Of a stretch of DNA of 64,000 nucleotides, positions 53,999 through 63,310 are shown one piece after another. Every line of letters starts with the position of its first letter. Positions within the stretch are counted from its first letter, which is position 1. Origin of the DNA: Bacteroidota bacterium (GTDB lineage Bacteria; Bacteroidota; Bacteroidia; Bacteroidales; Lentimicrobiaceae); contig WSXX01000019.1 of NCBI GenBank assembly GCA_009773515.1, forward strand, positions 27,266 to 91,265, in the 5' to 3' direction. The translations under genes and the position numbers were made by a program. Below the pieces are notes generated by a model. The model worked only from the letters and a program-made list of their open reading frames with translations. It was not told the origin of the DNA and searched no databases.

Positions 53999-54553
53999 AT
54001 TCTCAATAGGTTTACGAAGGTGATGGCGGAGGTTCTTATAGTGTGATGGCGTTAATCCTGTTATTTTTTTAAACTGACTTGAAAGGTGGGAAAGGCTTCT
54101 GTAATGCATCTTATCAGCAATTTCAGAAAGATTCATTTCATCATAAATCAATAATTCTTTTACCCGTTCTATTCTGAGCTTAATAATGTATTGCTCTATG
54201 GTAGTATCAAGTGTTTCAGAAAACAGATTTGCCATATATGTATAGTCATATTCCAGCTTTTCGCTCAGGTAATCTGAGAAGTTGGTTTTTGGCAATTTAT
54301 CAGTGTAATATATCAGATCAACAATTGCATTTTTAATTCTTTCAATCAAGATGCTTTTTTTGTCATTTATCAGAGACAATCCCATTTTATTGAGGTTTGT
54401 ATCCAGAGTTTCCTTCTGTTCAGCTGAAAGATTCTCCAATAATTCCACTACACCTAAATCCACCAAGACAAAGTGAAATCCAAGTTTTTGAATCTCAGAT
54501 TTTACAATCATCCTGCAACGATTACTCACCATATTCCTGATGTAGAGCTTCAT
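53993..54553 (-). CDS. AraC-type transcriptional regulator without ligand-binding domain
   Basis: A 186-residue regulator. The C-terminal two-helix-turn-helix domain spans about 85-180 (YIIKLRIERVKELLIYDEMNLSEIADKMHYRSLSHLSSQFKKITGLTPSHYKNLR). The N-terminal part is short and helical with two or three cysteines or methionines near the start; it is not a cupin arabinose-binding domain. This AraC type is common next to PAS and CheB/CheR signalling genes in Bacteroidota. Because it is encoded in the same region as the stress elements it is a candidate regulator of them, but no direct evidence is visible. Confidence 0.88.
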   Translation of the reverse strand: MKLYIRNMVSNRCRMIVKSEIQKLGFHFVLVDLGVVELLENLSAEQKETLDTNLNKMGLSLINDKKSILIERIKNAIVDLIYYTDKLPKTNFSDYLSEKLEYDYTYMANLFSETLDTTIEQYIIKLRIERVKELLIYDEMNLSEIADKMHYRSLSHLSSQFKKITGLTPSHYKNLRHHLRKPIENV

Positions 54554-54616
54554 GCTTTTTTTTTGGTAAATTAAAAATCGGTTTCCTGCTGTACGCCCGG
54601 TAAGTGCCGGGAGGCT

Positions 54617-55168
54617 CTATTTATCAATGAACATTGAAATATCAACAACGGACAAAAGGCATTTCTGATCATCGTCAGCAACAATGCCTTCCATATAAAC
54701 AGTGCAAAGCGGGGTAGTGTCGTAGCCCAGCTTTACATTGCACGATTCTTTCATAAGAGAAACATAAAGGTTGCTGAAAAACCTGTTGAATACACCTTTC
54801 GATTCATCGGAAATGTAAAGCTTGAAATTGCTGTTTAAAAGGCTGAAGCGCTTGTCTTTGAGCATGTCAGCACCGGTAAAGTTCAGATCATTAATACTTC
54901 CATCAGGCGTAAGTATAAAATATCCAATTGGTGCCAGATCGTAAAGCATGGTATATTTTTTCAGTGCAGCTTCGGCTGTTTCGTTGGCCATGCGTAGCTC
55001 TTCGTTCTGCATTTCAAGCTCAATCTGATGCACCTGTAGCTCATGAACAAGTTTTTTTGAGTCAGATTCATCAAACTCATTGATTTTATATTGTTTGTTT
55101 CTGAGCTTTTCTTCAGCTTTTTTACGAAGCATTTCAGCATCATTAAAATCCAATAATTCTTCGTCCAT
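54617..55168 (-). CDS. PAS-domain protein
   Basis: A 183-residue soluble protein: an N-terminal coiled coil (DAEMLRKKAEEKLRNKQ..., LVHELQVHQIELEMQNEELRMANETAEAALKKY) and one PAS domain at about 75-175 (LYDLAPIGYFILTPDGSINDLNFTGADML). The helix VHQIELEMQNEELR is the standard linker seen in front of PAS domains of larger sensor proteins, so the protein looks like a sensor module without output domain. It lies 59 bp after the CheB-CheR gene and 63 bp before the AraC gene. It may signal by binding to one of them. Confidence 0.88.
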   Translation of the reverse strand: MDEELLDFNDAEMLRKKAEEKLRNKQYKINEFDESDSKKLVHELQVHQIELEMQNEELRMANETAEAALKKYTMLYDLAPIGYFILTPDGSINDLNFTGADMLKDKRFSLLNSNFKLYISDESKGVFNRFFSNLYVSLMKESCNVKLGYDTTPLCTVYMEGIVADDDQKCLLSVVDISMFIDK

Positions 55169-55227
55169 GACTTAGTGATTAAGATTGTTATTTTTTTGCA
55201 GTGTTTATTTTAGCTGAAAAGCTGATT

Positions 55228-58188
55228 TTAATATTTCCCGGTTAAAATCATCTCATCAGGCAAATCAAATTGGTTGTTAGTAATATTCAATGACCATAAA
55301 GGCTGTGCTGATTTGTCAATCCCGGCATCGTCATTCAGCTGCAAGGCTCCGCTATTCATTTCTTCATGCAGATTCTTCAAATCTTTGCCAATCCTTACTT
55401 TAAAGGGATCGCGAATAAATGTTTCCATAAAACTCCGGTTCAACACATCCTCCCTTTTTTTGTTGAAAAACATCTCAGCCTTTGGGTTAAAATCCATGAT
55501 TTTTCCTTCGGAAGATAACTGTATAAGTATATCAGGAGATGAGGTGAAAAGTGTGCGAAGCATCTTTTCTGCGTTGGTTAATCTGCGTTCGACAAGCTTG
55601 AAATCAGACACATTGATAAAGGTTATGACCAAACCATCAATTCTGTCATCGAAAGTACGGTAGGGCATAATGCGAATCGAAAACCACCGGCCATCGTTGG
55701 TGGGTATTTGTTTTTCGACATAAACCAGTGTGCGTAAAACTTCCATCGCGTCTTCGGTTAAACCGGGGTAAATCAGGTCTGATGCCTGATCGGTAAAAGG
55801 TCGTCCGATATCGCTTTTTATGAGTTTGAAAATTTTAGTTGCCTGGTTTGTAAATCTTCTGATGTTAAGTTCTTTATCGAGAAAAAGTGTGGCGATATCG
55901 GTACTGTTCAGCAGATTTTTCATGTCGTTGTTCACCCGCGAGTAATCATCAACCTTTGATTGCAATTCAGCATTAACGGTTTGAAGTTCTTCGTTCAGGC
56001 TCTGCATTTCCTCTTTTGAAGTGGTCAGTTCTTCATTGGTTGACTGTAATTCTTCGTTGGCTGATTGGAGCTCTTCATTGGTCGATTTCAGCTCCTCCTG
56101 CGAGGTTTGCATTTCTTCAACCACATTCTGAATCTCCTCCTGCAAGTGTTTTACCTCATTTTCAAGCGCTGTTTTATTTATGGTAGATGATGATGTTTTT
56201 CCTTTTCGGCCTGAAGGAACACCTTCATCTGCATGCACATCAGTAAAAATGATCATTACAGTGCCTCTGAGGGGCAAAGGTTTATCAATCCACTTGATTT
56301 TTACGTTGATGGTTTGCGTGGTTCCGTTTGTTCCAACCTTAAGGTTGTTTAGTTCCACCGCTTCTTTTTGCATCAATGCTTTGCGGAATGCCAATGGAAA
56401 TTTGTTGCGTAAACCTTCGCGCAACATGGCAAAAATATTCAGGTTGGCTTTGCCTACTGCTGGTTCAAGATATTTGCCGGTACGTCCGCTGATGTATAAA
56501 ATATCGCCGTTATCGTTCACCAATACACCCGCAGGTGAGAACTGCTGCAAAAGTAGCTGATCGGCAAGTGTTTGAATGTTTACTATGGATTTTTCAGGCA
56601 TTTCATCCGGGATTAAAGAAGGTTTGGTTCGGGCAAACGATGAGGGAAAATCAAAGTAATCAGAGTTCACGGCATTGATTGAGCGCGTGAAAAATTTTTG
56701 TTTTAAATCCAGAACCTTAAACAGATGTCCCTGCGATCCGAGTGTTTCGGAACTTCCCAAAAGTAATGTTCCACCCGGGCTCAGACTGTAATAAAAAATT
56801 CTGAGTAGTTTCTTCTGAAGCTCAGGCTCAAGATAAATAAGCAGATTACGGCAGGTTACGATATCCATTTTTGTAAATGGCGGGTGAGTGATAAGGTTAT
56901 GCTGGGCAAACACTATCATTTCACGGATTTCGGTATTTATCCTGTATCCGTCTTCTGTTTTAATAAAATACCTGTTCAGCCTTTCTGCTGATATATCGGC
57001 ACTTATGTTAGCAGGGAAAAATCCTTTTCTGGCTGCTTCAATGGCATCGTTGTCAAGATCGGAAGCGAAAATCTGCAATGAAATTCCATCGGCTGGTCTG
57101 ATTTTTTCAAGCGCTTCTTTAAAAACAATGGCTAAACTGTATGCTTCTTCACCTGTTGAACATCCGGCAACCCAGGCCCTGAGCACAGCATTGTTTTTTT
57201 GATGAGTAATCAGTTGCGGGATGATGGTCTCTGCCATATTTTTCCACACCTGTTGATCGCGAAAGAAGCTGGTAACCCCAATCAGCAATTCCTTGAAGAG
57301 AATGTCAATTTCCTTAGGATTTTCCTGCAGGAAATGGACATAAGTAGCAATTTTATCAATTTTGTGGACATTCATGCGTCTTTCGATACGGCGATACAAT
57401 GTATTTTTTTTATACATCAGAAAGTCGTTGCCGGTATGAAGACGCAGCAGAATCAGAATTTTTTCGAGCGCGGTTCTGTCTTTTATTTCAAATTCCTTGT
57501 CAGCTTCATCAGTGGGTGTGTATTTTAAAAAGCCAATAAGTCTTTCGTGTAATTCATTTGCAGGAGCTACTATATCTGGCAATGCAGCATCGATGGCATT
57601 GCGGGGCATACTGTCAAATTTAGCAGTTGACGGCTCCTGAACCATTACAATTCCGTTATTTTCCTTAATGGCTTTTAGCCCTGTACTGCCATCAGAACCC
57701 ATGCCTGAAAGAATCACACCTATCCCTGCTTCCTTGCAATCTTCAGCAAGAGAACGAAAGAAAAAATCAATCGGAAGGCGAAGTCCACGGGTTTCAATCG
57801 GGTCAAAAAGAAGAAGTCTCCTTTTTAAAATTGACATGCTTTTATTGGGAGGAATAACATAAACAGAATTTGGGACGACCGGCATACGGTCTTCGGCCAG
57901 ATGAACATCCATTTTGGTAATCCGTTGCAGCAACTCTGTAAGAAACCCTTTTTGCGTTGGATCAAGGTGCTGAATAACAACGTATGCCATTCCACTTTTT
58001 GCAGGGACATGGCTTAAAAACTGCTCCAATGCTTCCAGTCCGCCCGCTGATGCACCAATCCCAACAATCGGAAAATTCCCGGTACTCTTAATATCGGTGG
58101 TCTTTCCTTTCGGGATTACTGCCTTTTTTGGATTCATGAGCAATGGGTTATTTATTATTCTTCCCGAAATTACGAAATTAATAGACAT
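55228..58188 (-). CDS. CheB-CheR fusion protein with coiled coil and PAS domains
   Basis: A 986-residue fusion. A CheB-type methylesterase domain (about 38-225) keeps all catalytic residues (Ser47 in GIGASAGG, His74 in VIQHLDP, Asp166 in SGMGSDG). A CheR methyltransferase domain follows at about 240-500 (SFFRDQQVW, VAGCSTGEEAYSLA, VTCRNLLIYLEPELQKKLL). A long Glu-rich coiled coil is near 640-730 with repeated SNEELQS-type heptads, then two PAS domains to the end. There is no histidine kinase domain, although many relatives end with one. The start may be the ATG at 58137 (MNPKKAVIPKG). It is not part of a chemotaxis operon; such proteins are thought to work in two-component or stress signalling. 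Confidence 0.93.
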   Translation of the reverse strand: MSINFVISGRIINNPLLMNPKKAVIPKGKTTDIKSTGNFPIVGIGASAGGLEALEQFLSHVPAKSGMAYVVIQHLDPTQKGFLTELLQRITKMDVHLAEDRMPVVPNSVYVIPPNKSMSILKRRLLLFDPIETRGLRLPIDFFFRSLAEDCKEAGIGVILSGMGSDGSTGLKAIKENNGIVMVQEPSTAKFDSMPRNAIDAALPDIVAPANELHERLIGFLKYTPTDEADKEFEIKDRTALEKILILLRLHTGNDFLMYKKNTLYRRIERRMNVHKIDKIATYVHFLQENPKEIDILFKELLIGVTSFFRDQQVWKNMAETIIPQLITHQKNNAVLRAWVAGCSTGEEAYSLAIVFKEALEKIRPADGISLQIFASDLDNDAIEAARKGFFPANISADISAERLNRYFIKTEDGYRINTEIREMIVFAQHNLITHPPFTKMDIVTCRNLLIYLEPELQKKLLRIFYYSLSPGGTLLLGSSETLGSQGHLFKVLDLKQKFFTRSINAVNSDYFDFPSSFARTKPSLIPDEMPEKSIVNIQTLADQLLLQQFSPAGVLVNDNGDILYISGRTGKYLEPAVGKANLNIFAMLREGLRNKFPLAFRKALMQKEAVELNNLKVGTNGTTQTINVKIKWIDKPLPLRGTVMIIFTDVHADEGVPSGRKGKTSSSTINKTALENEVKHLQEEIQNVVEEMQTSQEELKSTNEELQSANEELQSTNEELTTSKEEMQSLNEELQTVNAELQSKVDDYSRVNNDMKNLLNSTDIATLFLDKELNIRRFTNQATKIFKLIKSDIGRPFTDQASDLIYPGLTEDAMEVLRTLVYVEKQIPTNDGRWFSIRIMPYRTFDDRIDGLVITFINVSDFKLVERRLTNAEKMLRTLFTSSPDILIQLSSEGKIMDFNPKAEMFFNKKREDVLNRSFMETFIRDPFKVRIGKDLKNLHEEMNSGALQLNDDAGIDKSAQPLWSLNITNNQFDLPDEMILTGKY

Positions 58189-58297
58189 TTTAAATCAAAA
58201 CAGTGCTAATTTTCAAATATCAGGTTATAAAACCAGGCCCAATTTAAAAAAAATGTGAGCATAAAGCGGAGATGACAGTTAAATCAGGCGTTTTAAC

Positions 58298-58430
58298 ACT
58301 TCGACTCCCCTTCGACATGCTCAGGGCAGGCTGCTCAGTGTGACATTCGTTTATAGTGTACACTGCATCATATTAATACACTAATTATCATTTCAATACG
58401 ATGTCCTCCTGAGCGGAGTCGAAGGACATA
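58298..58430. repeat. Intergenic repeat with inverted ends (TTCGACTCC / GGAGTCGAAG)
   Basis: It opens with CTTCGACTCC and closes with GAGCGGAGTCGAAG, and the interior is AT-rich. It is related to the interior of the MITE-like element at 52742. It fills the gap between the CheB-CheR and hydrolase genes. Confidence 0.55.
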
Positions 58431-58450
58431 ACGAACAATCTGTCTTGGCT

Positions 58451-59302
58451 TCATTCTGATGCAAATCTGATAAGTTCTGCATTGAATTTTTTTGTTTCAT
58501 CAAGAAACAAGCTATGGCCGCTGTTTTCAAAAGCAATCAGTGTTGAATGTGGAATCCCGGCTTTCATTTGTTCTGCAAGATCGAATGAGCAGATTTTGTC
58601 TTTTTTGCCGTGCATGATTAGGGTGGGAATAATAATTTTTTCAAGATCAGCCCTCAGGTCAGTATCGCGTAAAGCAAAAAGGCATTGTGCAGTGGCATAT
58701 GAAGATGCACTTAATCCTATGCCATTTATCCACCTGGTGATTCCTTTATTCAACGAAGTTTCGGTAACAGAGAATATTTTAGCAAAATTGCTCAGTAGTT
58801 TTGGCCGGTCTGTATGGTTCAAATCAATCAGTTCATCTACTGCAGTAACAGGCAGATTAAACGGAAAATCAGGGCGTTGCGTCCATACCGGGGCTGCCGC
58901 TCCGAATAAAGCAAGTTTTGAAACATGTGCACCTGCATCAACCGAAACATAGCGTATCGCGATTGCTCCACCCATTGAAAATCCGCCCATCACAGCATTT
59001 TCGATGTTCAGTTTATTAAGAACACTTTTGATATCCTCTGAATGGGTATCATAATCATATGAACCATAAGGTTTGTCTGATTTGCCAAATCCACGAAGTG
59101 TTATACCAATTACACGGAAGTTGTTATTTATCAGATCGTTGTATTGATACTCAAACATTTCATCACTTAATGGCCAGCCATGTATTAATACAACCGGCCT
59201 GCCATTTCCCATATCAGTTATGTGAAGCCGAACACCATTTTCAACTTCAATGTATTCTTTTCGGGCCTCATCGGGCTTAATATTTTCGGGTTTCAGTTTC
59301 AT
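58451..59302 (-). CDS. Alpha/beta hydrolase (arylesterase / non-heme haloperoxidase-like)
   Basis: A 283-residue protein from the ATG at 59302; the frame extends into the end of the kinase gene upstream, which is not likely to be coding. The fold is clear: oxyanion motif HGWPLSD, nucleophile Ser109 in GGFSMGG, acid residue in HGKKDKIC and His in ENSGHSLFLDE. The sequence GFGKSDKPYGSYDYDTHSEDI is typical of the chloroperoxidase/arylesterase group. There is no signal peptide. The substrate cannot be predicted. Confidence 0.92.
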   Translation of the reverse strand: MKLKPENIKPDEARKEYIEVENGVRLHITDMGNGRPVVLIHGWPLSDEMFEYQYNDLINNNFRVIGITLRGFGKSDKPYGSYDYDTHSEDIKSVLNKLNIENAVMGGFSMGGAIAIRYVSVDAGAHVSKLALFGAAAPVWTQRPDFPFNLPVTAVDELIDLNHTDRPKLLSNFAKIFSVTETSLNKGITRWINGIGLSASSYATAQCLFALRDTDLRADLEKIIIPTLIMHGKKDKICSFDLAEQMKAGIPHSTLIAFENSGHSLFLDETKKFNAELIRFASE

Positions 59303-59355
59303 AGTCTTTGTGTTAAAATTAATTTGTATTTCTGATTCAGATTTTGACGCTTGAA

Positions 59356-60303
59356 TTACAACCGCATCGGCAATGTAAAAGTAAACCTGCTGCCAATTCC
59401 AGGTTTGCTCCATATGCTGAGTTTACCTCCGAGTAGTTCAGTATATTCCTTACAAAGAATCAGGCCCAGCCCAGTTCCTTGTTCATTATTGGTTCCTTTT
59501 GTTGAAAACAGCTGGTTGGATTTGAAGAGTTCTGTTTGAACATTTTCTGGTATGCCAACGCCATTATCTTCAACTTCAACTTCAATAAAATCATCTTTTT
59601 CAAATGCGGAAATATTGACTTTCCCTCCGGGGTTTGTAAACTTGGTTGCATTGCTGATTAAATTGCGGAGAATGGTTCTCATCATCTGAGAATCTGAGTT
59701 TACTGTTATGTAAGGGGCGATAGAATTAATGAGCTGAATATTCTTTTGTCTTAAGACGCTTTCGAAAATTTCAATTTCATTACATAGCAATTCATGCAGG
59801 TTAATTTTCGTCAAACTGATGTTATTCTGCTGCAGATTCTGTGTCATCGCCCATGAAAACAGGTTATCCATAAGCGCAATTGCCCGGTTGGTTGAATTGT
59901 AGGCGAAATCAGCATACTTCTCAATTTCATCGATATTGTAATTGGCCAGACTCGATTTCAGCAATTCCAATCCAGCCAGAATACTGCAAAACGGGCTTCT
60001 TAAATCATGGGCTATAATTGACAGGAATTTCATGTTTCCGGCAATTACTTCTGACAGTTTGATTTTTTCCTGTTCAGCCCGGTCATGCAGATTGGTATTC
60101 AATTCTTCCAGTTCCTGCAGTCGCAGGTGGGTTTCATTTTGAGTATCTGAATTTCTTTTGGCAAAGGCAGATTTCTTCCGCTGTGGAATATTACCTTCTT
60201 CTGTGCTGAAAGTTCTGATTCCGAAAGAATTCAGGTTGCCGGTAGTGTAAAACTGCTGAGAGTTCATTTTGCAAGGTTTGTCTGGTGGAAGAACTTTAAT
60301 CAT
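59356..60303 (-). CDS. Soluble sensor histidine kinase
   Basis: A 315-residue cytoplasmic kinase. After a disordered N terminus and a coiled coil at about 55-85 it has a HisKA domain with His99 in FLSIIAHDLRSPFCSI, and a HATPase with NLISNATKFT, VEDNGVGIP, and GTGLGLILCKEYTELLGGKL. It has no sensing domain of its own, so input probably comes from a partner; the nearby PAS-only protein and the CheB-CheR-PAS fusion are candidates. It is preceded by stress element copy 9 at 60609, 306 bp upstream. A different first ATG (codon 13) is possible. Confidence 0.9.
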   Translation of the reverse strand: MIKVLPPDKPCKMNSQQFYTTGNLNSFGIRTFSTEEGNIPQRKKSAFAKRNSDTQNETHLRLQELEELNTNLHDRAEQEKIKLSEVIAGNMKFLSIIAHDLRSPFCSILAGLELLKSSLANYNIDEIEKYADFAYNSTNRAIALMDNLFSWAMTQNLQQNNISLTKINLHELLCNEIEIFESVLRQKNIQLINSIAPYITVNSDSQMMRTILRNLISNATKFTNPGGKVNISAFEKDDFIEVEVEDNGVGIPENVQTELFKSNQLFSTKGTNNEQGTGLGLILCKEYTELLGGKLSIWSKPGIGSRFTFTLPMRL

Positions 60304-60760
60304 TTTTTGTTGGCTGATTTTTGTCAGTTATTATTCATTGCTGGTTTAAAAACAGCACAATTCGTATTTGATTTCTAAAAGCCAGGCAGGAAACCTAAGT
60401 TGGCAGTATCCGGTATTTGAAGTTTGATATTGACGAAGGAATCGGCCTTCGTAATATTGGTTTTATTTTATGGAGAGTCGGGCAGGTTGTTAAGTGAATT
60501 TGTATAACCGGAATATGCTTCAATCAAAGTCTGTACTTCCTATGCCTGATTTTATTCCATTCCATTTGAAAGTATTTACAAAAATAGGGGCTGGCGCTAT
60601 TTCCTTTGTTATACAATTTAGGGTTAGATTTTCATAATTCACACTTAAAATATGGTCAAAAGCATTGAAATATAGATTTTACCTGGCAATTTTGCCGGAA
60701 TCATGGGGTTATGAAATTGGAAATATACTTCACTGATTCTATAAAAGTGCACTGTATTAT
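60304..60760. other. Intergenic region upstream of the histidine kinase gene
   Basis: It contains stress element copy 9 and no further gene. The long leader between the element and the kinase start is AT-rich, and I see no structured RNA in it. Confidence 0.6.
60609..60644 (-). promoter_or_regulatory. 36-bp stress element, copy 9
   Basis: TTATACAATT-N19-TTCACAC on the plus strand. It faces the histidine kinase gene; its distance of 306 bp is the largest of the set. Confidence 0.72.
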
Positions 60761-61225
60761 TTATACATCTTTTTTCTCTGTCAGATTTTTTAATTCCTCA
60801 TCCAACTTCTCAAAGTCATTGTATATTTCATTTTTAAATGATTCCCAGTCGCCTGGATTTGCGGGATAAGCTGAAATTCTGTTTTCCAGCTTCGTATTCT
60901 TTTGTTCAAGGATATAAATCCACTTTTCGAAAACCATTTCACTTCTATTGCCTGTCTTTGTTTTACCATATCTCAGATCTTCGAACAGTTCTTTATTGGC
61001 TTTTATAATTTTATCGGTATTGTACTTGAAGGTTATCCAAACTTCCGTGCTTACATAATATTCCATTTTCGAAGCTGAATCCTTCGCAACATCAGCGGAA
61101 TTACTTTTTTCATTTATTGGCTTTTGATCAGGATCATTCTTTTGCGCGGCTGAATCACATCCAAAAAATGATGCAGCAGCAATGATTATTGAAAGGAATG
61201 AAGTTAAAAAAAGTATTTTTTTCAT
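60761..61225 (-). CDS. Helical lipoprotein of the stress regulon (paralogue B)
   Basis: A 154-residue lipoprotein (FFGC, Cys23) with a polar linker rich in Ser, Asp and Lys to about residue 52, then a helical part (STEVWITFKYNTDKIIKANKELFEDLRYGK, FEKWIYILEQKNTKLENRISAY, GDWESFKNEIYNDFEKLDEELKNLTEK). It is a paralogue of the protein at 38801-39268, with the shared WESFK motif and the same end. The gene has stress element copy 10 about 204 bp upstream. No named family is recognised. Confidence 0.82.
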   Translation of the reverse strand: MKKILFLTSFLSIIIAAASFFGCDSAAQKNDPDQKPINEKSNSADVAKDSASKMEYYVSTEVWITFKYNTDKIIKANKELFEDLRYGKTKTGNRSEMVFEKWIYILEQKNTKLENRISAYPANPGDWESFKNEIYNDFEKLDEELKNLTEKKDV

Positions 61226-61428
61226 TTCTTGTTTTTAACAGGGTTTAAAAAATTACTGCTTAACAATCTGTTGATTCAAGGTTAATTGTGCCTTTATCCG
61301 GCATAGGTTTTACTATGCCAAAGCTCAGATTCTACAGGCATTTGCAGCATAAATGCCGGTGAATATTTTATTCAGTATTGTTTATGCACAATTCCTTACA
61401 AAGGTAACCTCCTGTAGTTTTGAAATTG

Positions 61429-61464
61429 TTGTATAATTTCTGAGCAGTATTGCAAAATTCACAC
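61429..61464 (-). promoter_or_regulatory. 36-bp stress element, copy 10
   Basis: TTGTATAATT-N19-TTCACAC on the plus strand, facing the lipoprotein gene at 60761-61225. Confidence 0.72.
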
Positions 61465-61524
61465 TTTACATGCGTGGTTTTTAAACCGGCGCTGCTAACA
61501 GATGACATTTATATCTGCTGATAT

Positions 61525-61560
61525 GTGTGAATGATACAACTTAAATGAAAAGTTATGTAA
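61525..61560 (+). promoter_or_regulatory. 36-bp stress element, copy 11 (plus strand)
   Basis: GTGTGAA-N19-AGTTATGTAA read directly on the plus strand, 226 bp upstream of the OmpA-family gene. It is the only copy in this orientation, and the only one of the regulated genes on the plus strand lies behind it. Confidence 0.78.
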
Positions 61561-61785
61561 CAGTTCAGAATCATACTCAGCCGACCTTTGTAGCTGAATA
61601 ATGAAGCTGTAACTGTGAAAGAGATTGCAATAATGTAATCAACCTGAAATTACCGGGATGAAAGGAATACAGGATGAATATTTAGTGGTCTTCCTGCCAT
61701 TTAATACAGACCGGGGTTTTGTAAACCAAAAAGAATATCAGTTGCAATTCATTAATAAATGACAAACAATTAAAAATCACCGATT

Positions 61786-62457
61786 ATGAAAAAGTTAAGA
61801 ATGAGTTTGATTACGCTGTTTAGTGTTGCATTGATTTTATCCGGATGCTCCTCGTGGAACAAAACCCAAAAAGGTGCTGTTGTCGGGACTGCAGCCGGAG
61901 GTACAATGGGAGCCGTAATTGGTAAAGCTTCGGGCAATACTGCCCTGGGTGCAATTATTGGTGCAACCGTTGGAGGTGCAACCGGAGCCATTATTGGCAA
62001 CCAAATGGATAAACAAGCTGAGGAGATTAAGAAAACCGTTCCCGATGCTAAAGTTGAACGCGTAGGCGAAGGCATCGTAGTTGAATTCAGCAGCAATGTT
62101 CTGTTCGGATTTGATCAATCAACCCTGTCGGGCGACGCCAAAGGCAGCCTCGATAAACTGGTAACAGTACTGAACTATTATCCCGACACCGATATTGAAG
62201 TTCAGGGACACACTGACAGTAAAGGAAGTAAAGCATACAACCTGTCGTTATCAGAACGACGTGCCGGAGCTGTAACTTCATATCTGGCAAGCAAGGGCAT
62301 ATCTAATAACCGTACCGAAATAAAAGGATATGGCGAAGCTGTTCCAAAATACAGCAACGAATCAGAATCGGGCCGTTCAGAAAACCGCAGGGTAGAGTTT
62401 TTGATTACTGCCAACGAAAAGATGGTAGCCGATGCTGAAAAAGAATCAGGTAAATAA
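61786..62457 (+). CDS. OmpA-family lipoprotein with glycine-zipper domain (YiaD-like)
   Basis: A 223-residue lipoprotein (LILSGC, Cys21). A glycine-zipper stretch at about 30-75 (GAVVGTAAGGTMGAVIGKASG, GAIIGATVGGATGAIIG) probably inserts into a membrane. The C-terminal OmpA domain at about 90-210 binds peptidoglycan (VEVQGHTDSKGS-like segment, LSLSERRAGAVTSYLASKGI, GRSENRRVEFLI). It should anchor the outer membrane to the cell wall. Stress element copy 11 is upstream, and the outer-membrane barrel gene follows 37 bp later, probably in the same transcript. Confidence 0.93.
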   Translation: MKKLRMSLITLFSVALILSGCSSWNKTQKGAVVGTAAGGTMGAVIGKASGNTALGAIIGATVGGATGAIIGNQMDKQAEEIKKTVPDAKVERVGEGIVVEFSSNVLFGFDQSTLSGDAKGSLDKLVTVLNYYPDTDIEVQGHTDSKGSKAYNLSLSERRAGAVTSYLASKGISNNRTEIKGYGEAVPKYSNESESGRSENRRVEFLITANEKMVADAEKESGK

Positions 62458-62494
62458 ACAAATCAATTAACAGTAAAACTTTAAAATTAAAAAA

Positions 62495-63175
62495 ATGAAA
62501 ACTAAAATAATTTTATTTTTTGCAGCACTGATGTTCTCAACCACTTTAGTGTCTGCGCAAAGTTCAGGAATGCAGTTTGGCATACTTGGAGGTGTAAATT
62601 TCCAGAATCTCAATGGCAATGATTATAGTGGCAATAAGCTTGAAAACGATATGATTGTTGGTTTCCACGCCGGCGTGAATGTCCTCATTCCTATAGCTCC
62701 TGAGTTTTATTTTCAGCCCGGATTGTTGTTTTCAACAAAAGGTGCTACAAACGAAAATGTAGTTTTAGGAACAACCATTACTACCACAACTAACCTTTCG
62801 TACATTGAATTGCCTATTAACCTGGTTTACAGAGGTGAGTTAGGCAATGGCTTTGTGCTTGTTGGTTTTGGACCTTATGTGGGCTATGGTATTGGTGGAA
62901 AGGTAAGTGTTGAAGGAGGTTCAGTAACTCTGGAAAATGACGTTGAATTTAAAAGCGTTGTTGAAACGGATGATGAACTGCTGACACCTTACTTTAAAGC
63001 ATTTGATGCCGGTGCCAATGTTTTCGCCGGATATGAAATGGCCGGAGGTTTGTTTTTCCAGCTGAATGCTCAGTTGGGATTGCTGAATATCAATCCTGAA
63101 GATAAGCGTATTATTGATGATGAATCATCGGTTAAGAATACAGGGTTCGGTTTATCGCTCGGATACAGATTCTAA
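62495..63175 (+). CDS. Outer-membrane beta-barrel protein (PorT/OMP_b-brl type)
   Basis: A 226-residue protein with a signal peptide (FSTTLVSAQ) and an eight-strand-type barrel: FGILGGVNFQNLNGN, VGFHAGVNVLIPIAPEFYFQPGLLFSTKGA, YIELPINLVYRGEL, and a final strand GFGLSLGYRF with terminal Phe. The family is common in Bacteroidota and its role is mostly unknown. It is second in the unit led by the OmpA gene and ends just before a strong terminator. Confidence 0.92.
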   Translation: MKTKIILFFAALMFSTTLVSAQSSGMQFGILGGVNFQNLNGNDYSGNKLENDMIVGFHAGVNVLIPIAPEFYFQPGLLFSTKGATNENVVLGTTITTTTNLSYIELPINLVYRGELGNGFVLVGFGPYVGYGIGGKVSVEGGSVTLENDVEFKSVVETDDELLTPYFKAFDAGANVFAGYEMAGGLFFQLNAQLGLLNINPEDKRIIDDESSVKNTGFGLSLGYRF

Positions 63176-63194
63176 GCGTAAGCTTTAAATTAAA

Positions 63195-63229
63195 AAAGAC
63201 CATCTCAATTAAGAGATGGTCTTTTTTTT
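63195..63229 (+). terminator. Rho-independent terminator after the OmpA/barrel unit
   Basis: AGACCATCTC and GAGATGGTCT form a perfect 10-bp stem with a 6-base loop, flanked by an A-run before and eight T after, so it could work in both directions. Confidence 0.92.
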
Positions 63230-63310
63230 GCCTGATATATTTTGCCAGAGTAAATTGTAGCAGTTCAAGTTAATTTCCAGTAAGGGAAAGTGTAGTCATT
63301 TTTAAAATCT

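Larger units (their letters stand above)
61226..61785. other. Divergent intergenic region with two stress elements
   Basis: It holds a divergent pair of stress elements, copy 10 (minus) and copy 11 (plus), about 60 bp apart, driving the lipoprotein and OmpA genes in opposite directions. No gene is visible. Confidence 0.65.
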
